Program-made: the position numbers and the translations under genes
DNA from: Clostridiales bacterium
GTDB taxonomy: Bacteria; Bacillota; Clostridia; Saccharofermentanales; Saccharofermentanaceae
Reading direction: 5' to 3'
Length of the DNA stretch: 64,000 nt
NCBI GenBank assembly: GCA_017962145.1
Contig: JAGCVX010000009.1
Coordinates: 1-64,000 of the forward strand
Notes under the pieces: generated by a model
Database searches by the model: none
Seen by the model: only the letters and a program-made list of their open reading frames with translations
Told to the model about the DNA's origin: nothing
In this document: piece after piece, positions 1 to 8,667 of the stretch
Layout of the letters: each line of letters begins with the position of its first letter
Numbering within the stretch: the stretch's first letter is position 1

Positions 1-2189
1 GGCAGTGTGAAGAACAAGCTTGCAGCCTGGTAACCGGTCGCATCAAGATTTGTCAGCGCCAGAGCCCAGTAATTCAGACCATCTTCCTCAGGATCTCTTC
101 CAAGACAGCATGTGTAGAGTCTGGTTGCGAACTTCACTGCGTTCTTCGACGGGACTGTAGCCTTATGGTACAGAGCTCCGGACTTGACTCCGTAACCTGC
201 GCAGACATTACACCACTCAACGGACTCGATGAACTCTTCAACGAGCACTGCTCGATTCTCACCAGAAGCCAGACGACCCATCCAGTATGCCTTACCATCC
301 GGCTCAGATTCACGGTCAAAGTATGTCTTGTAGAGAACTTCAACGAACTCGTCATCGGTGAGGTTTCTACCTAAGAACTCAGGCGCACCCAACATGAAGA
401 ATCTTGCGCAATCCGCACCTGTGAATCCGTTCTTTACAACCTGCTCTACCCAGAAAGCCTTTCCTTCCGGCTCAGAAGCACGGCCAAGCGCTACTGTATA
501 AAGACGCTCTACGAATTCTTCGAAGGACGGATCCTTAGCCGGCTCCGGTGCCTGTATTTCTTTCCAAAGGTATTTGATGGTTACATTGCCGATAATGGTG
601 TAGGTTGTGCCAGCAGGATATACCACACCTGCGATTTCAAAACCTTCGAATTCTTTTCCAGCCGGTGCGCTGACAACACTCGGATCCGGTGCAGCAACAG
701 GAATAGCCGTTCCTTCCGGAATCGTAAGTGTATCCTGCCAGCCGCTTCCCTTCACACCGCCATTTGCATCGTAGGTAATGTTGAAGAGTTCAGGTTCGAC
801 TTTTTTCCAGACAATCTTGATTACAATACTGTGAGTGAGCGTATATTGAGATCCGACACTATAGAAAACGCCTTCGATCTCATAGCCACTGAATGCATAA
901 CCCTGTTTGGGAGGAGTTAACGTCGTTTCGGGCAAATCGGAAAATGTTAATTCTGTACCAATTAAAATACAATCTACTAAAGGTATACCCGCTTTATTTA
1001 CGCCCCCATTCAAATCGAACGTTGCTGTTGCATATTTGCCTGCGGGTTTCCAGCCAAATTCAATTACGGTTAGATCAGTAATCGTAATTTCAGAACCGAT
1101 CGCATACATCACATCATTTACAAGGTAATAGCAAAGTTCCATACCTGTAGGAGGTGCAATAAAATCTGAGTCGGGTATTCCGAGCGTAATTGTTGTTCCA
1201 TATAACACATTTTTAAAACGGCTGTATTTAGGACCTACCTTACCATCATTGTCCTTGTAAACTAACGTACAATGCTGAGTTCCGGCCGGTACCCAATGAA
1301 CTTTCATTATGTAATCATGAGTTACCGTATAAGAATCTCCGGGACGAATGATAAGCCCTTCAATCTCATATCCATCGAATTTATATCCTTCTGGTGGAAT
1401 AACATAGTCCTCTGAGAGTACTCCTTGCAACTGAAAAGTCTCGCCCAGCACTACTTTCTCGAACAACGGTAAATCATCAACGGCAGGAGTACCACCATTC
1501 AGATCAATAGTGCAGGTGACCCACTTTACTTCATCTTTCCAAACATACTGGATCGTTGTGGCTTCAGTGATGACTACTGTCGTACCGACCATATAATATT
1601 TTTCGTAATCATCGCGAATCACATCCTCTACGAGAAAATGCGATAACTCTTTGCCTGCAGGAGGTGTGACATATTCAGGACCTATTCGATCCAGGGTGAT
1701 TTTTGAGCCGATTTGCACATATTCGCTTTCGACCCAAAGCGCACCCTTGCTTCCACCATTGATATCGTAGGTGACGAGGACTTCATTTGAGAAAATGATA
1801 CAGATCTCATCATACGACAGATCAATCTGTTCTTTTGTAATCGTATACGTACCACGGATATTTGTTTTCTGTGCTTTGATCATGGAAAAATCGCCGCCGA
1901 TCGGTACGAAAATATCGTCATTACCATCTTTATCAACATCGAGATAGAAGTAGTCCGAATCATCTGTAATGTCAAAAAGTTCACTGATCATCAACTCAAT
2001 AAGCACATCAGAGTGTTCCGAATCGCATTCAAATGTGCCGCTCGTCAGATCAAATTCTATTTTAGTGGCAGATGTTTCATCCGCACGAACTTCATCTGCG
2101 CCCGAGATCTTCGGAAACAGTGCAATGCTCATCACTACCGCCAGAACAGAAGAGCCGATCCTGGACATCATTTTTCGCCCAAATTCCAT
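1..2189 (-). CDS. Surface protein with InlB-like repeats and DUF4214 repeats (3' end outside the window)
   Basis: This is the first ~730 residues of a secreted protein whose C-terminus lies beyond the left edge. ATG at 2189 follows a GGGAGG ribosome site. Residues 1-31 look like a signal peptide (basic start, then a hydrophobic stretch ending near Ser-Gly-Ala-Asp). After a non-repetitive segment, five repeats of about 75-85 residues cover roughly 133-541. Each starts with a Y/F-D-x-N-G-G-like motif and ends in a hydrophobic strand plus W-K, as in InlB B-repeat (Flg_new-like) modules. From about 555 come DUF4214 units with the pattern R-L-Y-x3-L-G-R-x-x-E-x-D-G-x-x-Y-W. At least three are visible, and they closely resemble those of the proteins at 56510-58705 and 58725-60224. 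An adhesive or cell-surface role is inferred; the ligand is unknown. Confidence 0.85.
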   Translation of the reverse strand, partial: MEFGRKMMSRIGSSVLAVVMSIALFPKISGADEVRADETSATKIEFDLTSGTFECDSEHSDVLIELMISELFDITDDSDYFYLDVDKDGNDDIFVPIGGDFSMIKAQKTNIRGTYTITKEQIDLSYDEICIIFSNEVLVTYDINGGSKGALWVESEYVQIGSKITLDRIGPEYVTPPAGKELSHFLVEDVIRDDYEKYYMVGTTVVITEATTIQYVWKDEVKWVTCTIDLNGGTPAVDDLPLFEKVVLGETFQLQGVLSEDYVIPPEGYKFDGYEIEGLIIRPGDSYTVTHDYIMKVHWVPAGTQHCTLVYKDNDGKVGPKYSRFKNVLYGTTITLGIPDSDFIAPPTGMELCYYLVNDVMYAIGSEITITDLTVIEFGWKPAGKYATATFDLNGGVNKAGIPLVDCILIGTELTFSDLPETTLTPPKQGYAFSGYEIEGVFYSVGSQYTLTHSIVIKIVWKKVEPELFNITYDANGGVKGSGWQDTLTIPEGTAIPVAAPDPSVVSAPAGKEFEGFEIAGVVYPAGTTYTIIGNVTIKYLWKEIQAPEPAKDPSFEEFVERLYTVALGRASEPEGKAFWVEQVVKNGFTGADCARFFMLGAPEFLGRNLTDDEFVEVLYKTYFDRESEPDGKAYWMGRLASGENRAVLVEEFIESVEWCNVCAGYGVKSGALYHKATVPSKNAVKFATRLYTCCLGRDPEEDGLNYWALALTNLDATGYQAASLFFTL

Positions 2190-2410
2190 CAATTTACACC
2201 TCCCGGTAATTCTATGGAGAAAACAAAAAAAGCAACACATCCAAAGCATGAACGTATTGCACATCATGATCAACAAATATCATCCCAGAATGTTCTCCCA
2301 AAACTATAAATATTCTCGCACAATACGGGGTCTTTGTAAAGGGGAGTTGATATACTCTCAAGGCAGAAATATCGTGTTTTACATTTTTCTAAAAAGCCTG
2401 AAAACAGCCA
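2190..2410. other. Intergenic region upstream of the DUF4214 gene
   Basis: This gap holds the leader and presumably the promoter of the surface-protein gene. On the minus strand TTTACA and GAGAAT lie 17 bases apart, a weak candidate promoter. A T-rich run lies nearer the start codon. No RNA gene or convincing terminator was recognised. Confidence 0.4.
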
Positions 2411-2902
2411 TCAGAAGCGGCAGATTTTTCTAAGGATCCACTCCGGGAAACGTTTCAGCACCACATAGAAAACTTCTTTCTTCGAGTAACGCTCAACTAA
2501 AATCGTATATACACCGGCACGATTTCCGGCCGCCATGTCCGTAAAAAGCTGGTCACCGATCATGAGAGTGTTCTCTTTTGCTGCACCGATCATGTCCATC
2601 GCCTTCAAAACACCGGACGGGCTGGGCTTATGAGCATAAGATATACAAGGAATATCCAGCATCTTCGCAATCTTGGCCGAACGCTCTGACTTGGCGTTAG
2701 AGACCAGGCAAAGCGAAAAACCTGCGTTTTTCATACGGCTGACCATCTCATAGGAATACTCGATCGGCTCGGTATAGTGATCCGGAGCCAAAGTATTGTC
2801 AAAGTCCAAAAGTGCATAGCGGAAGCCCTTTTCATAGAGTTCTGAAAAGTTCAGGTCGCTGACTTTATTGACACAAAGATTCGGTCTGAAAATGTTTCCC
2901 AT
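2411..2902 (-). CDS. yqeG: YqeG-family HAD-IIIA phosphatase
   Basis: A 163-residue cytoplasmic HAD hydrolase of the YqeG family, predicted to dephosphorylate a phosphorylated substrate that is not known. HAD motif I is the D-F-D-N-T-L stretch near residue 33, motif II is the V-S-N-A stretch near 68, and the G-D-Q-x-x-T-D stretch near 117 is motif III/IV. The length is typical. A weak AAGGA site precedes the ATG. It is separated from lysC by a divergent intergenic region and from the downstream surface-protein gene by 221 bases, so it may be transcribed alone. The family call is firm; the physiological role is not. Confidence 0.85.
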   Translation of the reverse strand: MGNIFRPNLCVNKVSDLNFSELYEKGFRYALLDFDNTLAPDHYTEPIEYSYEMVSRMKNAGFSLCLVSNAKSERSAKIAKMLDIPCISYAHKPSPSGVLKAMDMIGAAKENTLMIGDQLFTDMAAGNRAGVYTILVERYSKKEVFYVVLKRFPEWILRKICRF

Positions 2903-2977
2903 CTGGATAAGTCCTTTTCATAAATTGTTAGTAGCATACCAATCATGGCAAAAATACGCAAGTATTTGCGTTTTGTC

Positions 2978-3007
2978 TTGCGAAAACCGCACTCCTGACT
3001 ATATAAT
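2978..3007 (+). promoter_or_regulatory. lysC promoter
   Basis: TTGCGA at 2978-2983 and a perfect TATAAT at 3002-3007 are separated by 18 bases. Transcription would start near 3014 and give a leader of about 40 bases, almost all of it the unusual ribosome-site/hairpin segment. Confidence 0.7.
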
Positions 3008-3025
3008 TACTTGAGATTAAATATT

Positions 3026-3054
3026 GGAGGATCAGGAACTCTCCTGAAAAACAT
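3026..3054 (+). promoter_or_regulatory. Shine-Dalgarno with spacer hairpin before lysC
   Basis: GGAGG at 3026-3030 is 24 bases from the ATG at 3055, too far for normal initiation. The gap contains a perfect stem: TCAGGA (3032-3037), loop ACTC, TCCTGA (3042-3047). If folded, the effective spacing falls to about 8 bases. The stem could therefore tune translation. Confidence 0.6.
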
Positions 3055-4404
3055 ATGAAAGTTACAAAATTCGGTGGTTCATCCTGTGCAGACGCCACAC
3101 AAATCAAAAAGGTCTGCGACATATTGCTCAGTGACGAAGATCGTCGTGTCATCGTCGTTTCCGCTCCCGGTAAGAGATTCTCTTCCGATATCAAGGTAAC
3201 GGATCTTCTGATCGCCCTGGCAGACGCCAAGATCGCAAACCAGTCCGGTGAAAAAGAACTGAAGGCCGTTCTCGACCGATTCTCTTCTATCTGCGATGAG
3301 CTGGAGATTCCTGAGTGCATGGAGTCCATCAAAGAAAACATCGAGTCTTCTATTAACGAACCGATCAAAGACGCTTCCCGTTATATGGATGCGACAAAAG
3401 CACTGGGCGAGGACAGTTGTGCGCGCCTCGTGGCTACATACCTGACGAAGACAGGTCATAAGGCTACCTACTGCAATCCGAGAGTGGCAGGCCTCTTCCT
3501 GGAGACCGAGGTCGGCGGACATGTTAAGGTCCTTCCTGAATCCTACGACAATCTGGCAGAGCTTTCTCACCTCCGTGAGATCTGCGTCTTCCCCGGCTTC
3601 TACGGATTCTCCAAAGACGGCGAGATCATCACCTTCTCCCGTGGCGGTTCCGACATCACCGGCGCGATCCTTGCTGCAGCACTTCACGCTTCTGTATATG
3701 AGAACTGGACTGATGTAGATAACGTATTTGCCGTCAATCCGAATCTGGTTAAGGATCCGTTCCCTGTAACCGAGATCACCTACGATGAAATGCGCGAGCT
3801 TGCTTACGCAGGTTTCCAGGTACTTCACGAGGAAGCCCTCTACCCTGCTTTCGTACGCGGCATCCCGGTAAATATCAAGAATACCAACAATCCGTCCGGT
3901 AAGGGCACCATGATCGTCAGCAAGCGTACCCATTACGATTCTCTCGTAACAGGTATCGCCGGTGAAAAGGGCTTCTGCGCACTGAACATGAGCAAATACC
4001 TCATGAACCGTGAAGTCGGCTTCCTGGTTAAGGTACTTGCGATCATCGCTGACGAAGGTCTCTCCATCGAGCACATGCCTTCCGGAATTGATTCCGTATC
4101 CATTATCCTGAGATCGGCAGACTTCACACCAGAAAAGGAGCGCCGCATCATCCAGAGAATCAGCCTCGAGCTTAATGTTGATAACATCTCCGTAAACCGT
4201 GATCTCGCAATCGTTATGATCGTAGGTGAAGCAATGGCCAATACAGTTGGTACTACAGCAAGAGCGGCTACCGCCCTTTCCAAGGCCGGTATCAACCTCG
4301 AGCTCATCAACCAGGGCGCATCCGAGATCTCCGTAATGTTCGGTGTTCGCGAAGAATACTGCTCCTACGCAGTTAGAACCCTGTATAAGGAATTCTTCGG
4401 CTGA
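3055..4404 (+). CDS. lysC: Aspartate kinase
   Basis: A 449-residue aspartokinase, which phosphorylates L-aspartate with ATP at the entry to lysine, methionine and threonine synthesis. The N-terminus carries the family K-F-G-G-S-S motif at residues 5-10, which fixes the start at 3055. The kinase domain is followed by two C-terminal ACT domains (about 305-375 and 385-449), the usual site of feedback inhibition. It is monocistronic: its own promoter lies upstream and a terminator directly downstream. DapA and DapB, acting two steps later, are encoded at 14-16 kb, and MetY of the methionine branch at 5.3 kb. Which amino acid inhibits it cannot be read from the sequence. Confidence 0.95.
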   Translation: MKVTKFGGSSCADATQIKKVCDILLSDEDRRVIVVSAPGKRFSSDIKVTDLLIALADAKIANQSGEKELKAVLDRFSSICDELEIPECMESIKENIESSINEPIKDASRYMDATKALGEDSCARLVATYLTKTGHKATYCNPRVAGLFLETEVGGHVKVLPESYDNLAELSHLREICVFPGFYGFSKDGEIITFSRGGSDITGAILAAALHASVYENWTDVDNVFAVNPNLVKDPFPVTEITYDEMRELAYAGFQVLHEEALYPAFVRGIPVNIKNTNNPSGKGTMIVSKRTHYDSLVTGIAGEKGFCALNMSKYLMNREVGFLVKVLAIIADEGLSIEHMPSGIDSVSIILRSADFTPEKERRIIQRISLELNVDNISVNRDLAIVMIVGEAMANTVGTTARAATALSKAGINLELINQGASEISVMFGVREEYCSYAVRTLYKEFFG

Positions 4405-4446
4405 GACCACAAGAATGATCTAATTGTTCTTGCGACAATTTAGCAA

Positions 4447-4515
4447 ACAAAAAACTCTTCGAAGCTTTACGCAGACGCTTATGCGTCGAGCACTTGCGAC
4501 GAAGAGTTTTTTTGT
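4447..4515. terminator. Bidirectional terminator between lysC and the DUF4867 gene
   Basis: A long stem pairs A-rich ACAAAAAACTCTTCG (4447-4461) with CGAAGAG plus a T run (4500-4515). A smaller GACGC-TTAT-GCGTC hairpin sits inside at 4474-4487. The flanking A and T runs would terminate transcription from both convergent genes. Confidence 0.8.
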
Positions 4516-4539
4516 TTAGTTACTAATTCGAAAGAACGA

Positions 4540-5175
4540 TTAGATCAGATCCGCGATATCGATGTTCACACCAGTCAGACCAACGTAAGCGCCGCTCTTT
4601 GCTTCAGAGGATTCCTCATGAGCCAGGAGCCACTTGTTGCAAGCAGTCATCCACTTGTCTTCTTCGTTGACAGCTGTCAGAGCCGGAACGGAACCGTTTG
4701 TGCCCTTCGGCAGAACGATAACAACCTTGAATCCGTCACCCTTCTTTGCAGAGCAAGGAGCATAGTGCAGGGATGTCTCGTAAACTTCTACAACCTGACC
4801 CTTTTCTGCTTTAAATGCCATAACCTTCGATGTGTCGAGCTTGCCGTCAACGATATCGTCAGCCTTAGCCAGAAGCAGGATAAAGTCGGTAGAACCGATA
4901 TTGAGCTCACTGTCACGGTGATACTCCAGGCAGTTCAGCTTGGTGTTATGACCATTGCAGTAACCGAGCTGGATCGGCATTCCGCCGTATGCATTGTTCT
5001 GAAGTACGCCAAATGCATCTGTGTATTCCAGAGCTGCGCAGCTCATCACGTACTCAACACCATCCGGAAGCGGTGTCTTCTCATCGAGAGCCTTCAGGAG
5101 CGCGGTGGTATCGTAACCTGTGAGCACCTTGCCGTATGGTGCGAATTCTTTGTCCAAAACGCTATAGATCTTCAT
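4540..5175 (-). CDS. DUF4867 family protein
   Basis: A 211-residue soluble protein that matches my recollection of the DUF4867 family (PF16161), of unknown function and common in Clostridia. No signal peptide or membrane segment is visible. The middle contains Y-H-R-D-S-E-L-N and several beta-rich, cupin-like stretches, so a small-molecule-binding or isomerase-like fold is possible but unproven. AAGGAGGAT precedes the ATG. The upstream region has an inverted repeat over the probable -10 and, further up, a LacI-type palindrome identical to the one before the GH10 xylanase gene. That suggests a role in carbohydrate use. It is transcribed alone and ends at a shared terminator. Confidence 0.6.
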   Translation of the reverse strand: MKIYSVLDKEFAPYGKVLTGYDTTALLKALDEKTPLPDGVEYVMSCAALEYTDAFGVLQNNAYGGMPIQLGYCNGHNTKLNCLEYHRDSELNIGSTDFILLLAKADDIVDGKLDTSKVMAFKAEKGQVVEVYETSLHYAPCSAKKGDGFKVVIVLPKGTNGSVPALTAVNEEDKWMTACNKWLLAHEESSEAKSGAYVGLTGVNIDIADLI

Positions 5176-5199
5176 AGCTTGATCCTCCTTGGGAAAATA

Positions 5200-5236
5200 T
5201 TTACGCTCCTTCTATTGTACATAAAAGGAGCGTAAA
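5200..5236 (-). promoter_or_regulatory. 12-bp inverted repeat over the DUF4867 gene promoter
   Basis: Perfect 12-base arms (TTTACGCTCCTT at 5200-5211 and its complement at 5225-5236) flank a 13-base centre. The centre contains TACAAT on the minus strand (5219-5214), the probable -10 box. Because one arm lies upstream of the likely start, this looks more like an operator than an RNA hairpin. Confidence 0.55.
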
Positions 5237-5250
5237 ATGAAATGCTTTTT

Positions 5251-5264
5251 CGAAATCGCTTTCG
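5251..5264 (-). promoter_or_regulatory. LacI/CcpA-like operator upstream of the DUF4867 gene
   Basis: The near-palindrome CGAAATCGCTTTCG lies 31 bases upstream of the predicted -10 (5214-5219). The same 14 bases, extended to 19 identical bases by a T run, occur at 50041-50059 before the xylanase gene, 32 bases from its -10. It resembles LacI-family and cre operators. Confidence 0.6.
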
Positions 5265-5273
5265 CTAATCGTA

Positions 5274-6557
5274 TTATACGTTAGCCAGAGCCTGCTCGAT
5301 GTCTGCGATGATATCTTCTTTATTCTCGATACCTGTGGAGAAACGGATCAGATCCGGGCTTACGCCGGCTGCCTTGAGCTCTTCGTCATTCATCTGACGA
5401 TGCGTATGAGAAGCCGGGTGCAGGACGCAGGTTCTGCAGTCCGCAACGTGTGTACAGATAGCCGCAAGCTTCAGGGAATCCATGAACTTGATGCAAGCTT
5501 CTCTTCCGCCCTTTACACCAAAGGACAGAACGCCGCATGTACCGTTCGGGCAGTACTTCTTAGCCTTCTCATATTCTTTATCACCAGGAAGACCCGGGTA
5601 AGATACCCAAGCGATCTTCGGATGATTCTGCAGATACTCGGCAACGGCCAGTGCATTTTCACAGTGACGCGGCATACGAAGATGCAGAGTCTCCAGACCG
5701 ATATTCAGCAGGAAAGCATTCATCGGGCCCGGGATGGAGCCGAGGTCACGCATCAGCTGAGCCACTGCCTTCATGATGAAAGCAGATTTACCAAAACGGC
5801 CTGTGTAGGATACGCCGTGATATGTCTCGTCCGGCTCAACCAGACCTGCGAACTTATCCGGATACTTTGCCCAGTCAAATGTACCAGCATCAACGATACA
5901 GCCACCAACGGAAGTAGCGTGACCATCCATATATTTTGTTGTGGAGTGGATTACGATATCCGCACCCCACTCGATCGGACGGCAGTTGATCGGTGTAGCA
6001 AATGTGTTATCGATCATGAACGGAAGACCGTTCTTATGTGCTGTCTTAGCAAATGTCTCGATGTCGAGAACGTTCAGAGCCGGGTTAGCGATCGTCTCAC
6101 CGAAAACGAGCTTGGTGTTCGGCTGAATCGCAGCTTCGATCTCCTCAGCGGTCGCGTCCGGAGAAACAAATGTAGCATCGATACCCATCTTCTTGATGGT
6201 GTGTGCGAAAAGGTTGTATGTACCACCGTAAAGAGCGGAAGAACATACGATGTGATCTCCTGCAGAGCACAGATTAAAGATGGAATAGAAATTGGCAGCC
6301 TGTCCGGAAGAAGTCAGCATCGCTGCGACACCACCCTCGAGCATGCAGATCTTTGCCGCAACCAGGTCGCTGGTCGGGTTTGCAAGACGAGTATAGAAAT
6401 ATCCACTCTCCTCGAGGTCAAAAAGACGGCCCATCTGCTCAGTCGAGGAATACTTCCACGTAGTGCTCTGTACGATCGGCATAACTCTCGATTCACCGTT
6501 CTTCGGCTGATATGCGCCCTGGACGCAATTGGTCTCAATACTGAAATTATTATCCAT
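5274..6557 (-). CDS. metY: O-acetylhomoserine aminocarboxypropyltransferase / O-acetylhomoserine sulfhydrylase
   Basis: A 427-residue PLP enzyme of the Cys/Met metabolism family that makes homocysteine from O-acetylhomoserine and sulfide (direct sulfhydrylation). The PLP lysine is K208 in the S-T-T-K-Y-M motif. The T-S-S-G-Q-A-A stretch near 82-88 is the usual cofactor phosphate region, and length and C-terminus are typical. I chose ATG 6557 because AGGAGGAAGT lies directly before it; a longer reading frame upstream has no such site. The PfkB kinase gene lies 44 bases upstream on the same strand, so co-transcription is likely. Some members of this family prefer other thiol or O-acyl substrates. 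Confidence 0.9.
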   Translation of the reverse strand: MDNNFSIETNCVQGAYQPKNGESRVMPIVQSTTWKYSSTEQMGRLFDLEESGYFYTRLANPTSDLVAAKICMLEGGVAAMLTSSGQAANFYSIFNLCSAGDHIVCSSALYGGTYNLFAHTIKKMGIDATFVSPDATAEEIEAAIQPNTKLVFGETIANPALNVLDIETFAKTAHKNGLPFMIDNTFATPINCRPIEWGADIVIHSTTKYMDGHATSVGGCIVDAGTFDWAKYPDKFAGLVEPDETYHGVSYTGRFGKSAFIMKAVAQLMRDLGSIPGPMNAFLLNIGLETLHLRMPRHCENALAVAEYLQNHPKIAWVSYPGLPGDKEYEKAKKYCPNGTCGVLSFGVKGGREACIKFMDSLKLAAICTHVADCRTCVLHPASHTHRQMNDEELKAAGVSPDLIRFSTGIENKEDIIADIEQALANV

Positions 6558-6601
6558 GTTACTTCCTCCTAAGCAATTGGCTTTACGCCACAACAGAAAA
6601 A

Positions 6602-7507
6602 TTATAGCACATTCTTGATCAAATCTTGCACTTCTTCTAATTTTGGTGGAAAAAGTGGAAGCGGAAAACGGGAAATCGCAACCGCCGAGCATGCACCGGC
6701 GAACCTTACCGTCTCCTCATCCGACATACCGTGAAGGATCGCATAGACGCATCCGGCCTTATATGTATCGCCTGCGCCGAGGGTGCTTTTGACCTCGACT
6801 GAAAACGGCTTCATGGCGTGGGTCTCTTCCCCTTTACGTCCATACAGCATCTCTCCTCCACCCTGCGTCAGGATCGTAAGTCCAGAGGAAGTGCTCTTCA
6901 GAAGTTCCATGATCTCATACGGATCTTTTCCTGCATAATCCTTAGCCGTACATTCTTTTGAGACTACATTAATGGCAGCATGCTGGTGCAGATATGATTC
7001 ATGAGGACTGTCGATCGTGACATACGGGATGTTATGCTTCACGCAATGTTTCGCGCAAAGCATCGTCTCTTCGCCAAAGAACGGATCGATCGCGACAGCT
7101 TTGCATCCTTCGATGTCTTCTTCTTTCGGAATGCTCCACCATCTTTTTCCACTTGAAAAGAGCGTCGCAAAGCGACCCATCGGAGAACGGACAAGTCCTG
7201 CAATCACGACATAATCCATAACGCCATTTTCATCCCAGTAATCCAAAGAAGAAAGATCGACCTTCTTATCAGCATAAAAACCTTTCAACATGGGTGCGAC
7301 TTCAGTTCCGATCCAGGTTCCGGTCATCTTCACAGAAACACCAAGAGAATCCAGGACAGTTGCTGCCGTCCCCGTCTCTCCTCCCGGAAGGAAATACTGA
7401 TCTCCTATCTCGGAATACTCATCCGGCTGAAGGAATCCGTCTTTTAATAGAAATGAATGCGTACCCAGGATCTGTCCGAAAAGATATGCCTGTGGCTGAT
7501 CTGACAT
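6602..7507 (-). CDS. PfkB-family carbohydrate kinase
   Basis: A 301-residue ribokinase-fold sugar or nucleoside kinase. The C-terminal L-G-A-G-D-T-Y motif, near residue 250, holds the catalytic aspartate and the ATP anion hole. An N-terminal F-L-P-G-G-E-T-G-T-A-A stretch is the typical substrate-binding glycine motif. The start is taken as ATG 7507 because GGGGGTG ends 6 bases before it; an upstream TTG overlaps that site. A promoter lies at 7533-7562. The substrate cannot be assigned. Linkage to metY downstream (44-base gap) could point to a nucleoside or thio-sugar, but this is only a guess. Confidence 0.8.
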   Translation of the reverse strand: MSDQPQAYLFGQILGTHSFLLKDGFLQPDEYSEIGDQYFLPGGETGTAATVLDSLGVSVKMTGTWIGTEVAPMLKGFYADKKVDLSSLDYWDENGVMDYVVIAGLVRSPMGRFATLFSSGKRWWSIPKEEDIEGCKAVAIDPFFGEETMLCAKHCVKHNIPYVTIDSPHESYLHQHAAINVVSKECTAKDYAGKDPYEIMELLKSTSSGLTILTQGGGEMLYGRKGEETHAMKPFSVEVKSTLGAGDTYKAGCVYAILHGMSDEETVRFAGACSAVAISRFPLPLFPPKLEEVQDLIKNVL

Positions 7508-7532
7508 AGAAAACACCCCCAATCCATCTCTG

Positions 7533-7562
7533 ATTATACGCTCTTCGTCATGAGCACCTCAA
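7533..7562 (-). promoter_or_regulatory. Promoter of the pfkB-metY unit
   Basis: On the minus strand TTGAGG (7562-7557) and TATAAT (7538-7533) are separated by 18 bases. The predicted start near 7526 leaves a short leader before the GGGGGTG site. Confidence 0.65.
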
Positions 7563-7593
7563 CATGAATGGAGGATAATTTTCATAAGAAAAG

Positions 7594-7626
7594 AAAAATC
7601 CGAACCGGAGTTTCCGATTCGGATTT
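7594..7626 (-). terminator. Terminator after tRNA-Lys
   Basis: A 14-base-pair stem with a three-base loop (7596-7626) and a following T run on the minus strand lies directly after the CCA end of the tRNA. Confidence 0.85.
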
Positions 7627-7627
7627 C

Positions 7628-7704
7628 TGGTGCACCTTCAGGGACTCGAACCCTGGGCCCACTGATTAAGAGTCAGTTGCTCTACCAACTGAGCTAAAGG
7701 TACA
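7628..7704 (-). tRNA. tRNA-Lys (CTT)
   Basis: A complete cloverleaf with encoded CCA. Acceptor strands GTACCTT and AAGGTGC pair, with one G-U. The anticodon stem ACTGA/TCAGT holds the loop CTCTTAA, giving anticodon CTT. The T arm contains GGTTCGAGTCC. A strong terminator follows. Confidence 0.97.
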
Positions 7705-7796
7705 TTTTCGTTCGTTTTTCTAGCGAACGTTGATTATTATAGCGATGATAAATCCTGATGTCAACAGTATTTTTCAAAAACCTGAAAATATTTCTT

Positions 7797-8645
7797 TTAG
7801 TTCTGCTCTTGCATCTGTGCAAGTCGTTCTTCGAGGATTCTAGTCGCATCTTCAACAGAGATTTCTTCTGCAAGAACCATTCTGGAAACACAGCCATCTA
7901 AAAGATAGAACTCACTGGTAGCGTCGATATAAGTCAGGCTCCTCATGTACATCTCGTTTCCCATCAGCGTGACAAAATCCGGAGTCTTTGTACAAAGCCA
8001 CCCATCCGGATTCTTATGGAAAGTGAAATAATCCGTATACATGACATTACCGCTGTACTCACCTTCACTGATCCTTCTCATCGCTTCCTCAAGCGCCGCC
8101 TGGATCATGTTATCATGCGCAGTCTGATCATCACCGTGCGTGTTCAGTGCATTGACCCAGTCCTTCGAGATCGTATACATATAATCATAATCCGCCAGAA
8201 CTTCGGCAACACAAGATTTCAGATCAGGAAGATTGATCGTAACATCCAAAGAATAGTCCTGATGATCATCCGTTATTGCAGATCCATAGAAATAAGTGGC
8301 ACGAGAAAAAATCAGATTATAGATCAAGGCGTTGTTATCATACATCAGGAAAAGGATCTCATCACGGCGGTACCCGAACATGTTACAGGTTTCTTCCACG
8401 TCACCGTCAAGAAGAATCCTCATATAACGATCTGCCTGATCGACAAGTTCATCTTTGATCGTCGACTCAGAAGGCGCAAGGTACGTCTCCTTCTCATCTG
8501 AACTATCCAAAGACTCTTCTGTCTCATATGATTTCTCGACCGGTTTGGCGAGTTCATCAAGATCCGAGCATGCGGAAAGACACAGGCATGTTAAAAGCAG
8601 GCTGAAAACCAGAAGCCAGGATAATAACGATTTATTCATACGCAT
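7797..8645 (-). CDS. Lipoprotein of unknown function
   Basis: A 282-residue predicted lipoprotein. The start ATG 8645 has GGAAGAG 8 bases upstream; a second ATG two codons on is also possible. A basic N-terminus and hydrophobic stretch lead to the lipobox L-S-A-C at about residues 23-26. An acidic, Ser-rich linker follows, then a soluble domain without a motif I recognise. Its layout resembles a DUF5105-type extracytoplasmic lipoprotein, a weak comparison. It follows purM by only 22 bases on the same strand, so the two are probably co-transcribed, though no functional link is evident. Confidence 0.75.
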   Translation of the reverse strand: MRMNKSLLSWLLVFSLLLTCLCLSACSDLDELAKPVEKSYETEESLDSSDEKETYLAPSESTIKDELVDQADRYMRILLDGDVEETCNMFGYRRDEILFLMYDNNALIYNLIFSRATYFYGSAITDDHQDYSLDVTINLPDLKSCVAEVLADYDYMYTISKDWVNALNTHGDDQTAHDNMIQAALEEAMRRISEGEYSGNVMYTDYFTFHKNPDGWLCTKTPDFVTLMGNEMYMRSLTYIDATSEFYLLDGCVSRMVLAEEISVEDATRILEERLAQMQEQN

Positions 8646-8667
8646 GGCAAATACTCTTCCGACAGGA

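Noticed and set aside
3079..4410. 443-codon minus-strand frame opposite lysC
   Set aside because: Antisense shadow of the aspartokinase gene, with no family match or ribosome site.
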